DNA of 64,000 nucleotides from Pseudomonas sp. RIT-PI-S (GCF_025642975.1 NZ_JANZKJ010000011.1:1-64000); one strand, 5' to 3'. Numbered from the stretch's first letter, positions 9,559 through 18,894 are shown. The notes: generated by a model from the sequence alone, not told the origin. Translations and numbers: made by a program.

Positions 9559-10623
9559 TCAGCCGCGCAGCGCGTGGTTCAATTCTTCACGCAAGGCGGC
9601 TTCGTCCAGCGCCTGGCCGATCAGCACCAGGCGGCTCACACGCTCCTCGCCCGCGCCCCAGGGGCGGTCGAAGTGGCGGTCGAAACGGCTGCCCACCCCT
9701 TGCACCAGCAGGCGCATGGGCTTGCCGGGAATAGCGGCGAAGCCCTTCACCCGCAGCACGCCATGGCGCTGCACCACGCCTTCCAGGGCGCTGAGCAGAG
9801 CCGCCTCTGGCGCTTCGGGCAGTTGCACCCAGATCGAGTCGAAAGCGTCGTGATCGTGGTCGGCTTCTTCGCCGTCGTGGTGCTGGTCGTGATGAGTCGG
9901 GCGGCCGTCGATGTGCGCCTCGGATTCGGCGCCCAGGCCCAGCAGCACGGCCAGCGGCAGCTTGCCAGCGCTGGCCTCGATCACCTTGACCGCGGCTGGC
10001 AACTCTTCGCTGACCTCGGCGCGCACCCGCTCCAGGCCAGCAGCGTCGATCAGGTCGACTTTGTTCAACACCACCAGGTCGGCGCTGGCCAACTGGTCTT
10101 CGAACAACTCGTGCAGCGGCGATTCGTGGTCCAGGTTCGGGTCCTGCCGGCGCTGCGCATCGACCTGATCCGGGAACGCGGCGAAGGTACCGGCAGCGAC
10201 CGCCGGGCTGTCCACCACGGTGATCACCGCGTCCACGGTGCAGGCGTTGCGGATCTCTGGCCACTGGAAGGCCTGAACCAGAGGCTTGGGCAGGGCCAGG
10301 CCGCTGGTTTCGATGAGGATGTGGTCCAGGGTGTCTCGGCGGGCCACCAGCTCGCGCATCACCGGGAAGAACTCTTCCTGCACCGTGCAGCAGAGGCAGC
10401 CGTTGGCCAGCTCGAACACACGGCCGGCCGCTTCTTCTTCGCTGCAGCCGATGCTGCATTGCTTGAGCAGGTCGCCGTCGATGCCCAGCTCGCCGAACTC
10501 ATTGACGATCACGGCGATTCGGCGGCCCTCGGCGTTATCGAGAATGTGCCGCAGCAGAGTGGTTTTGCCGGAGCCAAGGAAGCCGGTGACGATGGTGACG
10601 GGAAGCTTGCTGAGCGTTTTCAT
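9559..10623 (-). CDS. cobW: CobW-type GTPase metallochaperone
   Basis: This is a G3E-family GTPase of 354 residues. It shows Walker A GFLGSGKTTLL at residues about 13-23, the metal-binding GCLCC motif near residue 75, NKVDL for guanine recognition, and a His-rich loop (HHDQHHDGEEADHDHD) before the CobW C-terminal domain. CobW is proposed to deliver cobalt to the CobN chelatase. The ATG at 10623 is used, not the ATG 23 codons upstream, because MKTLSKLPVTIVTG begins the family fold. It is the first gene after the riboswitch and directly precedes cobN. A zinc-chaperone paralogue is possible, but the operon argues for cobalt. Confidence 0.94.
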   Translation of the reverse strand: MKTLSKLPVTIVTGFLGSGKTTLLRHILDNAEGRRIAVIVNEFGELGIDGDLLKQCSIGCSEEEAAGRVFELANGCLCCTVQEEFFPVMRELVARRDTLDHILIETSGLALPKPLVQAFQWPEIRNACTVDAVITVVDSPAVAAGTFAAFPDQVDAQRRQDPNLDHESPLHELFEDQLASADLVVLNKVDLIDAAGLERVRAEVSEELPAAVKVIEASAGKLPLAVLLGLGAESEAHIDGRPTHHDQHHDGEEADHDHDAFDSIWVQLPEAPEAALLSALEGVVQRHGVLRVKGFAAIPGKPMRLLVQGVGSRFDRHFDRPWGAGEERVSRLVLIGQALDEAALREELNHALRG

Positions 10624-10723
10624 CGGGTGCCCCTGGCACTGTGGCGGGCAGGCAAGCAGGCGCCACAGGCACGCCTGCGGGCATGTTCGCACCGGATCAC
10701 CCCGCCCGGTTGAAAGAAAGAAT

Positions 10724-10912
10724 TCGAACGAGGCAGGTCTCCTGGCTCACGGCGCCGTGGGGTTAGCCAGCAGCGGCCCGGCGCCTTCCCGCGCAGCGCG
10801 CAGTGGCATCGACCAGGCTTTACCGTTCACAGTTGCGGGGGCAGCCGCGGCTTGTAACCGCATTCCCTTTTCACTCCGCACAGGCCTTGGCCTTGGGAGC
10901 ACCTCGAACGGG
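10724..10912 (-). promoter_or_regulatory. cobalamin riboswitch
   Basis: Read on the minus strand, this leader has the cobalamin (B12) riboswitch elements in order: GAGGTGCTCCC, AAAAGGGAATGCGGT, GCCGCGGCTGCCCCCGCAAC (B12 box) with CTGTGA after it, CCACTG, GGAAGGCGCCGGG and the final GAGCCAGGAGACCTGCC. It lies about 100 bases before the cobW ATG, with correct orientation. Adenosylcobalamin binding should repress the cobW-cobN-chelatase operon. The ends are approximate. Confidence 0.95.
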
Positions 10913-10939
10913 CAAGCCTACGCAGTGGTAGGCCTTAGG

Positions 10940-11389
10940 TCAATCTGCCGTAGGACAACTGCGCACCGCCACAGGGCTCTGCCGAGGCAGGCCGAAGGCT
11001 TTGTCGAAGGCCCATTGAAAGCCGTAGGCATAAATGAAGAAAAACGCGAACAGCCCCAGGTTGGTAACGAAGGCGACGGCGGGGGTTACGCCAAGGCCCT
11101 GGGCCATGACCGGGGTGAGTATCGCGGTCAGACCGCCCTCGAAGCCGATCGCATGCAACAAGCGCCTGCCTGGGGTTCGCTCGCGCCAGCCGCGGCGCCG
11201 TTCGAATGCCTCGAAGCCGTGGTTGAATATGACGTTCCAACCCAGTGCGATAGCGCTGATCAGCACCGACAACGCGGTGGAGTGGCCCATGCCCTGGTCG
11301 AATGCCAAAGCCAGGGCTGGCGCTACGAACACCAGCGCACCGGCTTCATAGAGCACGGCCTGAACGATCTTGCGTGATACGCCTTGCAT
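10940..11389 (-). CDS. PACE family efflux transporter (AceI-like)
   Basis: This is a 149-residue membrane protein made of two tandem transmembrane pairs, the layout of proteobacterial antimicrobial compound efflux (PACE) proteins. A Glu at residue 15 (AVLYEAG) matches the functionally important Glu15 of AceI. NVIFNHGFEAFERR and FFFIYAYGFQWAFD are the conserved loops at the ends of each pair. Known members export chlorhexidine, acriflavine or polyamines in exchange for protons. The ATG at 11389 is chosen over one 25 codons upstream because it begins the first helix. It is divergent from a LysR-type regulator about 95 bases away, the usual arrangement for aceI-type genes. Confidence 0.9.
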   Translation of the reverse strand: MQGVSRKIVQAVLYEAGALVFVAPALALAFDQGMGHSTALSVLISAIALGWNVIFNHGFEAFERRRGWRERTPGRRLLHAIGFEGGLTAILTPVMAQGLGVTPAVAFVTNLGLFAFFFIYAYGFQWAFDKAFGLPRQSPVAVRSCPTAD

Positions 11390-11484
11390 GTGGAGAGCTC
11401 CTTCAACGACGCAGCGAGCATCGATGGTTGAGCGCCTGGGCGCAACAAAGTAGATTTGGCCCACCCCAAACGAGGCTAACGCCA

Positions 11485-12375
11485 GTGTTCGCCCAGCTTC
11501 CCCTTACCGCCCTGCGTGGTTTCGAATCCGCCGCCCGGCTTGGCAGCTTCGCCGCCGCCGGCGAAGAACTGGGGGTCACCCCCGCCGCCATTTCCCATCA
11601 GGTCAAGGCACTGGAGCAATGGCTCGGCGCCTTGCTGTTCGAGCGCACCGGCCAGGGCGTACGCCTGAGCGACGCGGGCAAGCGCTTGCAGGCGGGCCTG
11701 CATCAGGCGTTCCTCGGGCTGAACGCGGCGGTGGCGCCGCTGCTGCCCGATGAAGCGACCAACACGCTGGTGATCAACACCACGCCGGCCTTCGCCAGCC
11801 TGTGGCTGATCCCCCGCCTGGCGGACTTCTATGCCCGCTGCCCTCACCTGAACGTGCGGGTGGAAACTGGCGAGGAGCTGGTGGACCTGGCCCGCGATGC
11901 CTCGGTGCACCTGGCCGTGCGCGCGACCTTCAGGGCCGAGCCAGACCTGTACCAGATCTCGCTGCTCGAAGAGCATTTTGGCGTCTACACGCCCCATGGC
12001 TGGTCGCCGTCGGTGGCACAAGCCCCGGTGTTGATCGACATGCCTTGGGCCAAGAGCATACCGGGCACCCCAGACTGGCCGCAGTGGTGCGCACTGGCCA
12101 ACCACCAACACTGGCTGGCACGCCCGGGTCGGCGCGTGTACGCAGACGAGCAGCACGGGCTGCTCGCGGCCATTTCCGGCCACGGCCTGGTGCTCGCCAG
12201 CGACGTGCTGGTGGCCGACAGCGTGAGCAAGGGGTTGCTGCGCCCCTACCTGCCCCACCTGCGCCTGCCCGCCGCCACCTATCGGCTCAGTTGCCTGCCC
12301 GGCCGCGAGCGCCTGCCAGCGGTGCGTATGTTCATGGACTGGGCGCTGGAGATGGCGGCGCAGCCCGGTTCGTAG
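11485..12375 (+). CDS. LysR-type transcriptional regulator, divergent from the PACE gene
   Basis: This is a 296-residue LysR-family regulator. The N-terminal winged HTH reads LPLTALRGFESAARLGSF...AAISHQVKALEQWLG, and the effector domain opens with NTLVINTTPAFASLWLIPRL, as in the GcvA/AmpR-like branch. I chose the GTG at 11485 because it gives the normal LTTR N-terminus and lies about 10 bases after CGAGG; the frame is open much further upstream without homology. Its position back-to-back with the PACE exporter suggests it controls that gene, as AceR does for AceI. It precedes mexEF-oprN by about 230 bases, so an effect on that operon is also possible, but it does not have the sequence feel of MexT. 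Confidence 0.88.
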   Translation: MFAQLPLTALRGFESAARLGSFAAAGEELGVTPAAISHQVKALEQWLGALLFERTGQGVRLSDAGKRLQAGLHQAFLGLNAAVAPLLPDEATNTLVINTTPAFASLWLIPRLADFYARCPHLNVRVETGEELVDLARDASVHLAVRATFRAEPDLYQISLLEEHFGVYTPHGWSPSVAQAPVLIDMPWAKSIPGTPDWPQWCALANHQHWLARPGRRVYADEQHGLLAAISGHGLVLASDVLVADSVSKGLLRPYLPHLRLPAATYRLSCLPGRERLPAVRMFMDWALEMAAQPGS

Positions 12376-12504
12376 GGGCACGCCCAGGGACTCATGGCGA
12401 ACATGGCCACCCGGGGAGTGGGCAAGGTCCGCTAACAGATGAAGCCAGGGGCCCTCAGGCTGGCGCCGATTCCAGCAGATGCCCGAAGGGACCGATCGCC
12501 TCGA

Positions 12505-12552
12505 ATCACTGGCACTGATAGTTACCTTCGAACCATTCGATTCGTCGATGGT
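12505..12552 (+). promoter_or_regulatory. candidate LysR-type (MexT-like) operator before mexE
   Basis: The spacing ATCA-N5-ACTGAT-N4-ACCTT partly matches the published MexT box (ATCA-N5-GTCGAT-N4-ACYAT): the ATCA is exact, 3 of 6 bases fit in the middle block and 4 of 5 in the last. It is followed at 12532-12552 by an imperfect palindrome, ACCATTCGA-TTCG-TCGATGGT. This is suggestive only; both lie 55-100 bases before the mexE start. Confidence 0.35.
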
Positions 12553-12606
12553 CGCGCGCGTCGCCAGAATCCGTCTATTCCAGATCAATAAATGGGCGGG
12601 CCAACT

Positions 12607-13842
12607 ATGGAACAGTCACTCAAACCCTTGCATTACCCCATTGCCGTGCTGGCGCTCGCCGTGCTCGCCGCGTGCGGCAAACCCCCAGCGACCGCCCAGG
12701 CGCCGCAAGCGCCGAAGGTCAACGTTGCCCAGGTGCTGGAGCAGCCGGTCAACGAATGGGACGAATTCACCGGGCGCCTGGAAGCGCCAGAAACCGTGCA
12801 GATCCGCCCTCGCGTGTCTGGGCAGATCGACCAGGTGGCCTTCAGCGAAGGTGCCCTGGTGAAAAAAGGCGATCTGCTGTTCCAGATCGACCCCCGCCCC
12901 TTCCAGGCCGAGGTCCATCGCCTCGAGGCGCAGCTGCAACAAGCCCGGGCCAACGCCACCAACAGTGATAGCGAAGCCAACCGCGGCGAACGCCTGCGCA
13001 GCGCCAATGCCATTTCGGCCGAGCTGGCCGATTCGCGCAACAGCGCCGCCCAGGCTGCCAGGGCCGGCGTGGCGGCGATCCAGGCGCAGCTGGACCTGGC
13101 CCGCCTGAACCTGAGCTTCACCCGAGTGGTGTCCCCCATCAGCGGGCGTGTGGGCCGTGCCGAGATCACCGCCGGCAACCTGGTGACCGCCGACAGCAGC
13201 CTGCTCACCAGCGTGGTGTCCACCGACAAGGTGTACGCCTACTTCGATGCCGACGAGCGCGCGTTCCTCAAATACAGCCAGCTCACTCGAGAAGGCCGTG
13301 TGGGCGCCGCAGCCCCGGTATACATGGGGCTTTCCAACGAAGACGGCAACAGCCACCAGGGTCAGCTCAACTTCCTCGATAACCAGGTGAACCCGCAGAC
13401 CGGCACCATCCGCGGCCGCGCGGTGTTCGACAACCGCAACGGCGAATACACCCCGGGGCTGTATGCGCGGCTCAAGCTGGTGGGTAGTGGCGTTTACAAC
13501 GCCGTGCTGATCAAGGACGAGGCCGTGGGCACGGACCTGGGCAAGAAGTTCGTGCTGGTGATGGACAAGGACAACAAGGCCACGTATCGCAATGTAGAGC
13601 TGGGGCCGAAGATCGAAGGCCTGCGCATCGTGCGCAACGGCCTGGCCAAGGACGACCGCATCGTGGTCAACGGCCTGCAACGGGTACGCCCGGGTTCCAC
13701 CGTGGACCCGCAAGCCGTGCCCATGGCCAGCCCCGAAACCCTTGCCGCGTTGGCGAGCCAGCGCCAGGCACTCGAAGCCAGTAACCCGCCCGCCACGCCT
13801 ACCCAGCAGAAGCTGGCAAGCACCGCTACCCCACGCGGCTAA
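12607..13842 (+). CDS. mexE: RND efflux periplasmic adaptor MexE
   Basis: This is a membrane-fusion protein of 411 residues linking the RND pump to the outer membrane channel. A lipoprotein signal ends in VLAACGK, so Cys near residue 22 is likely lipidated. The lipoyl halves (RPRVSGQIDQVAFSEGALVKKGD and TRVVSPISGRVGRAEITAGNLV) flank a coiled-coil hairpin. The whole sequence closely resembles MexE of P. aeruginosa. I use the ATG at 12607 (MEQSLKPL); another ATG lies 5 codons upstream. It is the first gene of mexE-mexF-oprN, a system known to export chloramphenicol, fluoroquinolones, trimethoprim and quinolone-signal precursors. Confidence 0.94.
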   Translation: MEQSLKPLHYPIAVLALAVLAACGKPPATAQAPQAPKVNVAQVLEQPVNEWDEFTGRLEAPETVQIRPRVSGQIDQVAFSEGALVKKGDLLFQIDPRPFQAEVHRLEAQLQQARANATNSDSEANRGERLRSANAISAELADSRNSAAQAARAGVAAIQAQLDLARLNLSFTRVVSPISGRVGRAEITAGNLVTADSSLLTSVVSTDKVYAYFDADERAFLKYSQLTREGRVGAAAPVYMGLSNEDGNSHQGQLNFLDNQVNPQTGTIRGRAVFDNRNGEYTPGLYARLKLVGSGVYNAVLIKDEAVGTDLGKKFVLVMDKDNKATYRNVELGPKIEGLRIVRNGLAKDDRIVVNGLQRVRPGSTVDPQAVPMASPETLAALASQRQALEASNPPATPTQQKLASTATPRG

Positions 13843-13854
13843 AGGATCAGCGTC

Positions 13855-16800
13855 ATGAATTTTTCCCGGTTCTTTATCAAGCGGCCGATTTTCGCCGCTG
13901 TGCTGTCGCTGCTGATCCTGATCGGCGGCGCCATCTCGCTGTTCCAGCTGCCGATCAGCGAATACCCCGAAGTAGTACCGCCGACCGTGGTGGTGCGCGC
14001 CAACTTCCCCGGCGCCAACCCCAAGGTGATCGGCGAAACCGTTGCCTCGCCGCTGGAGCAAGCGATCACCGGCGTGGAGAACATGCTGTACATGTCCTCC
14101 CAGGCCACGGCGGACGGCAAGCTCACCCTGACCATCACCTTCGCCCTCGGTACCAACCTGGACACCGCCCAGGTGCAGGTGCAAAACCGCGTCACCCGCA
14201 CTGAGCCCAAGCTGCCCGAAGAGGTCACGCGCATCGGGATCACCGTGGACAAGGCCTCCCCCGACCTGACCATGGTGGTGCACCTCACCTCCCCCGACCA
14301 GCGCTACGACATGCTGTACCTGTCCAACTACGCCGTGCTCAACATCAAGGATGAGCTGGCGCGCCTGAACGGCGTGGGCGACGTGCAGCTGTTCGGCATG
14401 GGCGACTATTCCTTGCGGGTATGGCTGGACCCGAACAAGACCGCCTCGCGCAACCTCACGGCCACCGATGTGGTGAATGCCATCCGCGAACAGAACCGCC
14501 AGGTCGCCGCTGGCCAGTTGGGCGCGCCGCCAGCGCCGAGCGCCAGCAGCTTCCAGCTGTCGATCAACACCCAGGGCCGGCTGGTCACTGAGGAAGAGTT
14601 CGAGAACATCATCATCCGCGCAGGTTCCGATGGGCAGATCACCCGCCTGCGTGACATAGCCCGGATCGAACTGGGCTCGAACCAATACGCCCTGCGCTCG
14701 CTGCTCAACAACCAGCCCGCCGTGGCGATCCCGATCTTCCAGCGCCCCGGCTCCAACGCCATCGACATCTCCAACGAAGTGCATGCGCGCATGGACGAGC
14801 TCAAGAAGGACTTCCCCGAAGGGATGGACTACAGCATCGTCTATGACCCGACGATCTTCGTCCGCGGCTCCATCGAGGCGGTCGTGCACACGCTGTTCGA
14901 GGCCTTGATCCTGGTGGTGCTGGTGGTGGTGCTGTTCCTGCAAACCTGGCGCGCCTCGATCATCCCCCTGGCCGCGGTGCCGGTGTCGCTGATCGGCACC
15001 TTCGCGGTGATGCACATGTTCGGCTTCTCGCTCAACGCGCTGTCGCTGTTCGGCCTGGTGCTGGCGATCGGCATCGTGGTGGACGACGCCATCGTGGTGG
15101 TGGAGAACGTGGAGCGCAACATCGAGCTGGGCCTCGAGCCGATGGCTGCCACCCAGCGCGCCATGGCCGAAGTGACCGGGCCGATCATCGCAACCGCCTT
15201 GGTGCTGTGCGCGGTGTTCGTGCCGGCAGCGTTCATTTCCGGCCTTACCGGGCAGTTCTACAAGCAATTCGCCCTGACCATCGCCATTTCCACGGTGATC
15301 TCGGCGTTCAACTCGCTGACCCTGTCCCCAGCCTTGGCCGCCGTGCTGCTCAAGGGGCACGATGCGCCCAAGGACCGCTTCTCACGGATCCTCGACCGGC
15401 TGTTCGGCGGCTGGTTGTTCCGCCCGTTCAACCGGGTGTTCGAGAAGGCCAGCCACGGCTACGTCGGCACGGTGCGCCGGGTCATCCGCTTCAGTGGTAT
15501 CGCGCTGGTGGTGTATGCAGGGTTCATCGCGCTGACGTACTTCGGCTTCGCCAACACCCCCACCGGCTTCGTGCCCCAGCAAGACAAACAGTACCTGGTG
15601 GCCTTCGCCCAGCTGCCCGACGCGGCCAGCCTGGACCGCACAGAAGACGTGATCCGGCGGATGTCGGACATCGCCCTCAAGCAACCCGGCGTCGACAGCT
15701 CCGTGGCCTTCCCGGGCCTGTCCATCAACGGCTTCACCAACAGCCCCAACAGCGGCATCGTGTTCGTGACCCTCAAGCCGTTCGACGAGCGTACCGACCC
15801 CAGCGAAGCCGCGGGGGCCATCGCTGGCGCGCTCAACGGCAAGTTCAGCAGCATCCAGGACGCCTATATCGCCATCTTCCCGCCACCACCCGTGCAGGGG
15901 CTGGGGACCATCGGCGGCTTCCGGGTGCAGATCGAAGACCGGGGCAACCTGGGCTACGACGAGCTGTACAAGGAAACCCAGAACGTCATCGCCAAAAGCC
16001 GCAGCGTGCCCGAACTGGCCGCGCTCTTCACCAGTTACACGGTGAACGTGCCGCAGGTGGACGCCAACATCGACCGTGACAAGGCCAAGACCCATGGCGT
16101 GGCGATCAGCGACATCTTCGACACCCTGCAGGTGTACCTGGGCTCGCTGTATGCCAACGACTTCAACCGCTTCGGCCGCACCTACCAAGTGAACGTGCAG
16201 GCTGACCAACGCTTCCGCCTCGATGCCGATCAGATTGGCCAGTTGAAGGTGCGTAACGACCGCGGCGAGATGATCCCGCTGGCGACCTTGATCAAGGTCC
16301 AGGACACCTCTGGGCCGGACCGGGTGATGCACTACAACGGCTTCGTCACCGCGGAAATCAACGGTGCCGCCGCGCCGGGCTATAGCTCTGGGCAAGCCCA
16401 GGCGGCGATGGAGAAACTGCTGCACGACGAGCTACCCAACGGCATGACCTACGAATGGACCGAGCTGACGTACCAGCAGATCCTTTCGGGCAATACCGCG
16501 CTGTTCGTGTTCCCGCTGTGCGTGCTGCTGGCCTTCCTGGTGCTGGCTGCGCAATACGAGAGCTGGAGCCTGCCGTTGGCAGTGATCCTGATCGTGCCGA
16601 TGACGCTGCTGTCGGCCGTTGCCGGGGTGATCATTGCCGGCAGCGACAACAACATCTTCACCCAGATCGGTTTGATCGTACTGGTGGGCCTGGCGTGCAA
16701 GAACGCCATCCTGATCGTTGAGTTCGCCAAGGACAAACAGCAGGAAGGCCTGGACCCGCTCGCCGCGGTGCTCGAAGCCTGTCGCTTGCGGTTGCGGCCG

Positions 16801-17040
16801 ATCCTGATGACGTCCTTCGCGTTCATCATGGGCGTGGTACCGCTGGTGACCTCTACCGGCGCGGGTGCGGAAATGCGCCATGCCATGGGCGTGGCGGTGT
16901 TCTCCGGCATGCTTGGGGTGACCTTCTTCGGCCTGCTGTTGACCCCGGTGTTCTTCTTCCTGATCCGCCGCTTCGTGGAGCGCCGCCAGGCAGCCCGCGC
17001 CGCGCCGCACAACCCTGCACAGCTGGAGGTGCAGCCATGA
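13855..17040 (+). CDS. mexF: RND multidrug efflux pump MexF
   Basis: This is an inner-membrane proton-drug antiporter of 1061 residues, the normal HAE1-RND length. It begins MNFSRFFIKRPIFAAVLSLL, as in MexF. The proton-relay pair lies in GIVVDDAIVVVENVERN, and a second half-repeat with transmembrane bundle follows from about residue 540. Very close overall resemblance to P. aeruginosa MexF makes the name secure. It is 12 bases after mexE and overlaps oprN by 4 bases (ATGA), so the three are co-translated. No fusion or truncation is seen. Confidence 0.96.
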   Translation: MNFSRFFIKRPIFAAVLSLLILIGGAISLFQLPISEYPEVVPPTVVVRANFPGANPKVIGETVASPLEQAITGVENMLYMSSQATADGKLTLTITFALGTNLDTAQVQVQNRVTRTEPKLPEEVTRIGITVDKASPDLTMVVHLTSPDQRYDMLYLSNYAVLNIKDELARLNGVGDVQLFGMGDYSLRVWLDPNKTASRNLTATDVVNAIREQNRQVAAGQLGAPPAPSASSFQLSINTQGRLVTEEEFENIIIRAGSDGQITRLRDIARIELGSNQYALRSLLNNQPAVAIPIFQRPGSNAIDISNEVHARMDELKKDFPEGMDYSIVYDPTIFVRGSIEAVVHTLFEALILVVLVVVLFLQTWRASIIPLAAVPVSLIGTFAVMHMFGFSLNALSLFGLVLAIGIVVDDAIVVVENVERNIELGLEPMAATQRAMAEVTGPIIATALVLCAVFVPAAFISGLTGQFYKQFALTIAISTVISAFNSLTLSPALAAVLLKGHDAPKDRFSRILDRLFGGWLFRPFNRVFEKASHGYVGTVRRVIRFSGIALVVYAGFIALTYFGFANTPTGFVPQQDKQYLVAFAQLPDAASLDRTEDVIRRMSDIALKQPGVDSSVAFPGLSINGFTNSPNSGIVFVTLKPFDERTDPSEAAGAIAGALNGKFSSIQDAYIAIFPPPPVQGLGTIGGFRVQIEDRGNLGYDELYKETQNVIAKSRSVPELAALFTSYTVNVPQVDANIDRDKAKTHGVAISDIFDTLQVYLGSLYANDFNRFGRTYQVNVQADQRFRLDADQIGQLKVRNDRGEMIPLATLIKVQDTSGPDRVMHYNGFVTAEINGAAAPGYSSGQAQAAMEKLLHDELPNGMTYEWTELTYQQILSGNTALFVFPLCVLLAFLVLAAQYESWSLPLAVILIVPMTLLSAVAGVIIAGSDNNIFTQIGLIVLVGLACKNAILIVEFAKDKQQEGLDPLAAVLEACRLRLRPILMTSFAFIMGVVPLVTSTGAGAEMRHAMGVAVFSGMLGVTFFGLLLTPVFFFLIRRFVERRQAARAAPHNPAQLEVQP

Positions 17041-18461
17041 CCGCCCTGCTTCGTTTCGCCCCGGCGCTGCTGACCCTGGCCTTGGCCGGCTGCGTGGTGG
17101 GCCCGGATTACCACGCCCCCCAACCGGCGCCCGCGGCCCTGGCCGAGGCCCAGGACCAAGGCAATGCCAAGTACGACAGGTCGCGCTTCGAAAGCCTATG
17201 GTGGCAGCAGTTCGATGACCCCGCCCTCAACCAGCTGGTGCAGCAGGCCCTCGAAGGTAACCGCGATCTGCGCGTGGCCTTCGCCCGGGTGAAATCGGCC
17301 CGGGCCATCCGCGACGACGTGGCCAACGATGACCTGCCCGTGGTGACCAGCCGTGCCAGCAGTGAAGTTGGCCGCGCCCAGGTGCCTGGGCAGACCGACC
17401 ACCGGGTCAACCTTGAACGCTACGACCTGGGCCTGGACATGGCCTGGGAAGTGGACCTGTTCGGCCGCATCCAGCGCCAGCTTGAAGCCAGCGACGCTCA
17501 GGCAGGCGCCGCCGCGGCGCAGCTGCAATCCTTGCAGGTGAGCATGATCGCCGACCTGGTGGACGCGTACGGCCAACTGCGTGGGGCGCAACTGCGCGAG
17601 CGTATCGCCCGCGACAACCTCGCCAACCAGCAGGCCTCGCGGGGGATCACCGCGCAGTTGAACGAGCTGGGCGTGGGCGATGCGTTCGACGTGGTGCGCG
17701 CCGATGGCCGGCTGGCCGGGGTTGAAGCGAGCATCCCGGTGCTGCAAGCCGAACAGGCGCGGGCCCGGCACCGTATCGCGACCCTGTTGGGGCAACGGCC
17801 TGAGGCGCTGAGCGTGGACCTGTCCCCTCGGCCACTGCCCGCCATTGCCAAGGCACTGCCGATCGGTGACCCCGGCGAGCTGCTGCGCCGTCGGCCGGAT
17901 ATCCAGGCCGCCGAACGCCAATTGGCGGCAGCGACCGCAAACGTCGGCGTGGCGACGGCCGACTTGTTTCCACGGGTCAGCCTGAGCGGGTTCCTCGGCT
18001 TTACCGCCGGGCGGGGGTCGCAGATCGGCTCGGCCGCCGCTCAGGCGTGGAGCCTGGGGCCGAGCATCAATTGGGCAGCGTTTGACCTGGGCAGCGTGCG
18101 GGCGCGCATTCGTGGCGCCAACGCGGACGCCGAAGGCGCCCTGGCGACCTACGAGCAGCAGGTGCTGCTGGCCCTCGAGGAGTCTGAAAACGCCTTCAGC
18201 GACTACGCCCGTCGCCAGCAACGGCTGGTGTCGCTGATTCGGCAAAGCGAGGCCAGCCGCACGGCAGCCGACCTGGCGCGAGTTCGCTACCGCGAAGGCA
18301 GCTCGGATTATCTGGTATTGCTGGATGCCGAACGCGAACGCCTGGCCGCCGAGGATGCCCAGGCGCAGGGAGAAGTGGACCTCTATCACGGGATAGTGGC
18401 GATCTACAAAGCGCTGGGAGGAGGACCGGTGCCTGCATCGCAAAACATTGCGACGCGGTGA
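17037..18461 (+). CDS. oprN: outer membrane efflux channel OprN
   Basis: This is a TolC-family outer-membrane channel lipoprotein of 474 residues. The signal ends in LALAGCVVGPDY, a lipobox with Cys followed by the family start (VVGPDYxxP). Two OEP repeats follow: the first contains LDMAWEVDLFGRI and the second DLFPRVSLSGFLGF with RRRPDIQAAERQLAAATANVG between. It completes the MexEF-OprN tripartite pump and overlaps mexF by 4 bases. A strong hairpin follows about 40 bases after the stop. Confidence 0.94.
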   Translation: MTALLRFAPALLTLALAGCVVGPDYHAPQPAPAALAEAQDQGNAKYDRSRFESLWWQQFDDPALNQLVQQALEGNRDLRVAFARVKSARAIRDDVANDDLPVVTSRASSEVGRAQVPGQTDHRVNLERYDLGLDMAWEVDLFGRIQRQLEASDAQAGAAAAQLQSLQVSMIADLVDAYGQLRGAQLRERIARDNLANQQASRGITAQLNELGVGDAFDVVRADGRLAGVEASIPVLQAEQARARHRIATLLGQRPEALSVDLSPRPLPAIAKALPIGDPGELLRRRPDIQAAERQLAAATANVGVATADLFPRVSLSGFLGFTAGRGSQIGSAAAQAWSLGPSINWAAFDLGSVRARIRGANADAEGALATYEQQVLLALEESENAFSDYARRQQRLVSLIRQSEASRTAADLARVRYREGSSDYLVLLDAERERLAAEDAQAQGEVDLYHGIVAIYKALGGGPVPASQNIATR

Positions 18462-18501
18462 GCGTGGCGAAGAAAGCGTGAATCGCCCTAGCAGCGAAGC
18501 T

Positions 18502-18527
18502 GGCCGACCGCGTTAGCGCGGTCGGCC
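18502..18527 (+). terminator. hairpin terminator after oprN
   Basis: A perfect 11-bp stem GGCCGACCGCG with a TTAG loop and CGCGGTCGGCC. It lies 40 bases past the oprN stop and is followed by TTCG rather than a T-run. Likely a transcription end or a bidirectional terminator with the convergent small gene. Confidence 0.6.
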
Positions 18528-18585
18528 TTCGAAGGGTGCTGCGCCTCTCGGGCGCAGCTGCGCTGCCAGGGGTAGCCGGCAACCC

Positions 18586-18894
18586 TCAGATGGGGGTTTT
18601 CTGGTGATGATTGTCCAGGGGCGCGCCACGATGGCCGGCGGCATGTCGCTTGGCTTCGTCGACCGCGAATTTGAGCACCTCCGACGCAGGCCCTGGATCC
18701 TTGTCGCGGGTTTTGACAGCGTGATACAGCGCGGCGCCATTGCCGTCCAATACTGTCATGTCGGCTTCGTATTTCTCCGCCGCGAGCTGCCGGACGATGA
18801 CATGGATAACCGCGCCATTGCCCAGCGTTTCTTTATGTTCCTTGGGCGAGTGGTCAGTCCCTACCCAATCTTCGTGTCCCGCTTTGTGTTCCAT
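18586..18894 (-). CDS. small soluble protein of unknown function
   Basis: This is a 102-residue hydrophilic protein, MEHKAGHEDWVGTDHS..., rich in His, Lys and charged residues, with a middle beta-rich part (AVIHVIVRQLAAEKYEADMTVLDGNG). A GGGGAGCC sequence precedes the ATG at 18894. It has no signal peptide or membrane segment. The composition and codon use look like a real gene, but I cannot name the family. It lies between oprN (convergent) and the hybrid kinase gene 68 bases further on, which is on the same strand but ends upstream of it. Confidence 0.6.
   Translation of the reverse strand: MEHKAGHEDWVGTDHSPKEHKETLGNGAVIHVIVRQLAAEKYEADMTVLDGNGAALYHAVKTRDKDPGPASEVLKFAVDEAKRHAAGHRGAPLDNHHQKTPI

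Noticed and set aside
12616..15360. 914-residue open frame on the minus strand across mexE and mexF
   Set aside because: It is antisense to two clearly recognisable genes and is rich in His/Arg/Gly/Gln, the usual composition of a shadow frame in GC-rich DNA.
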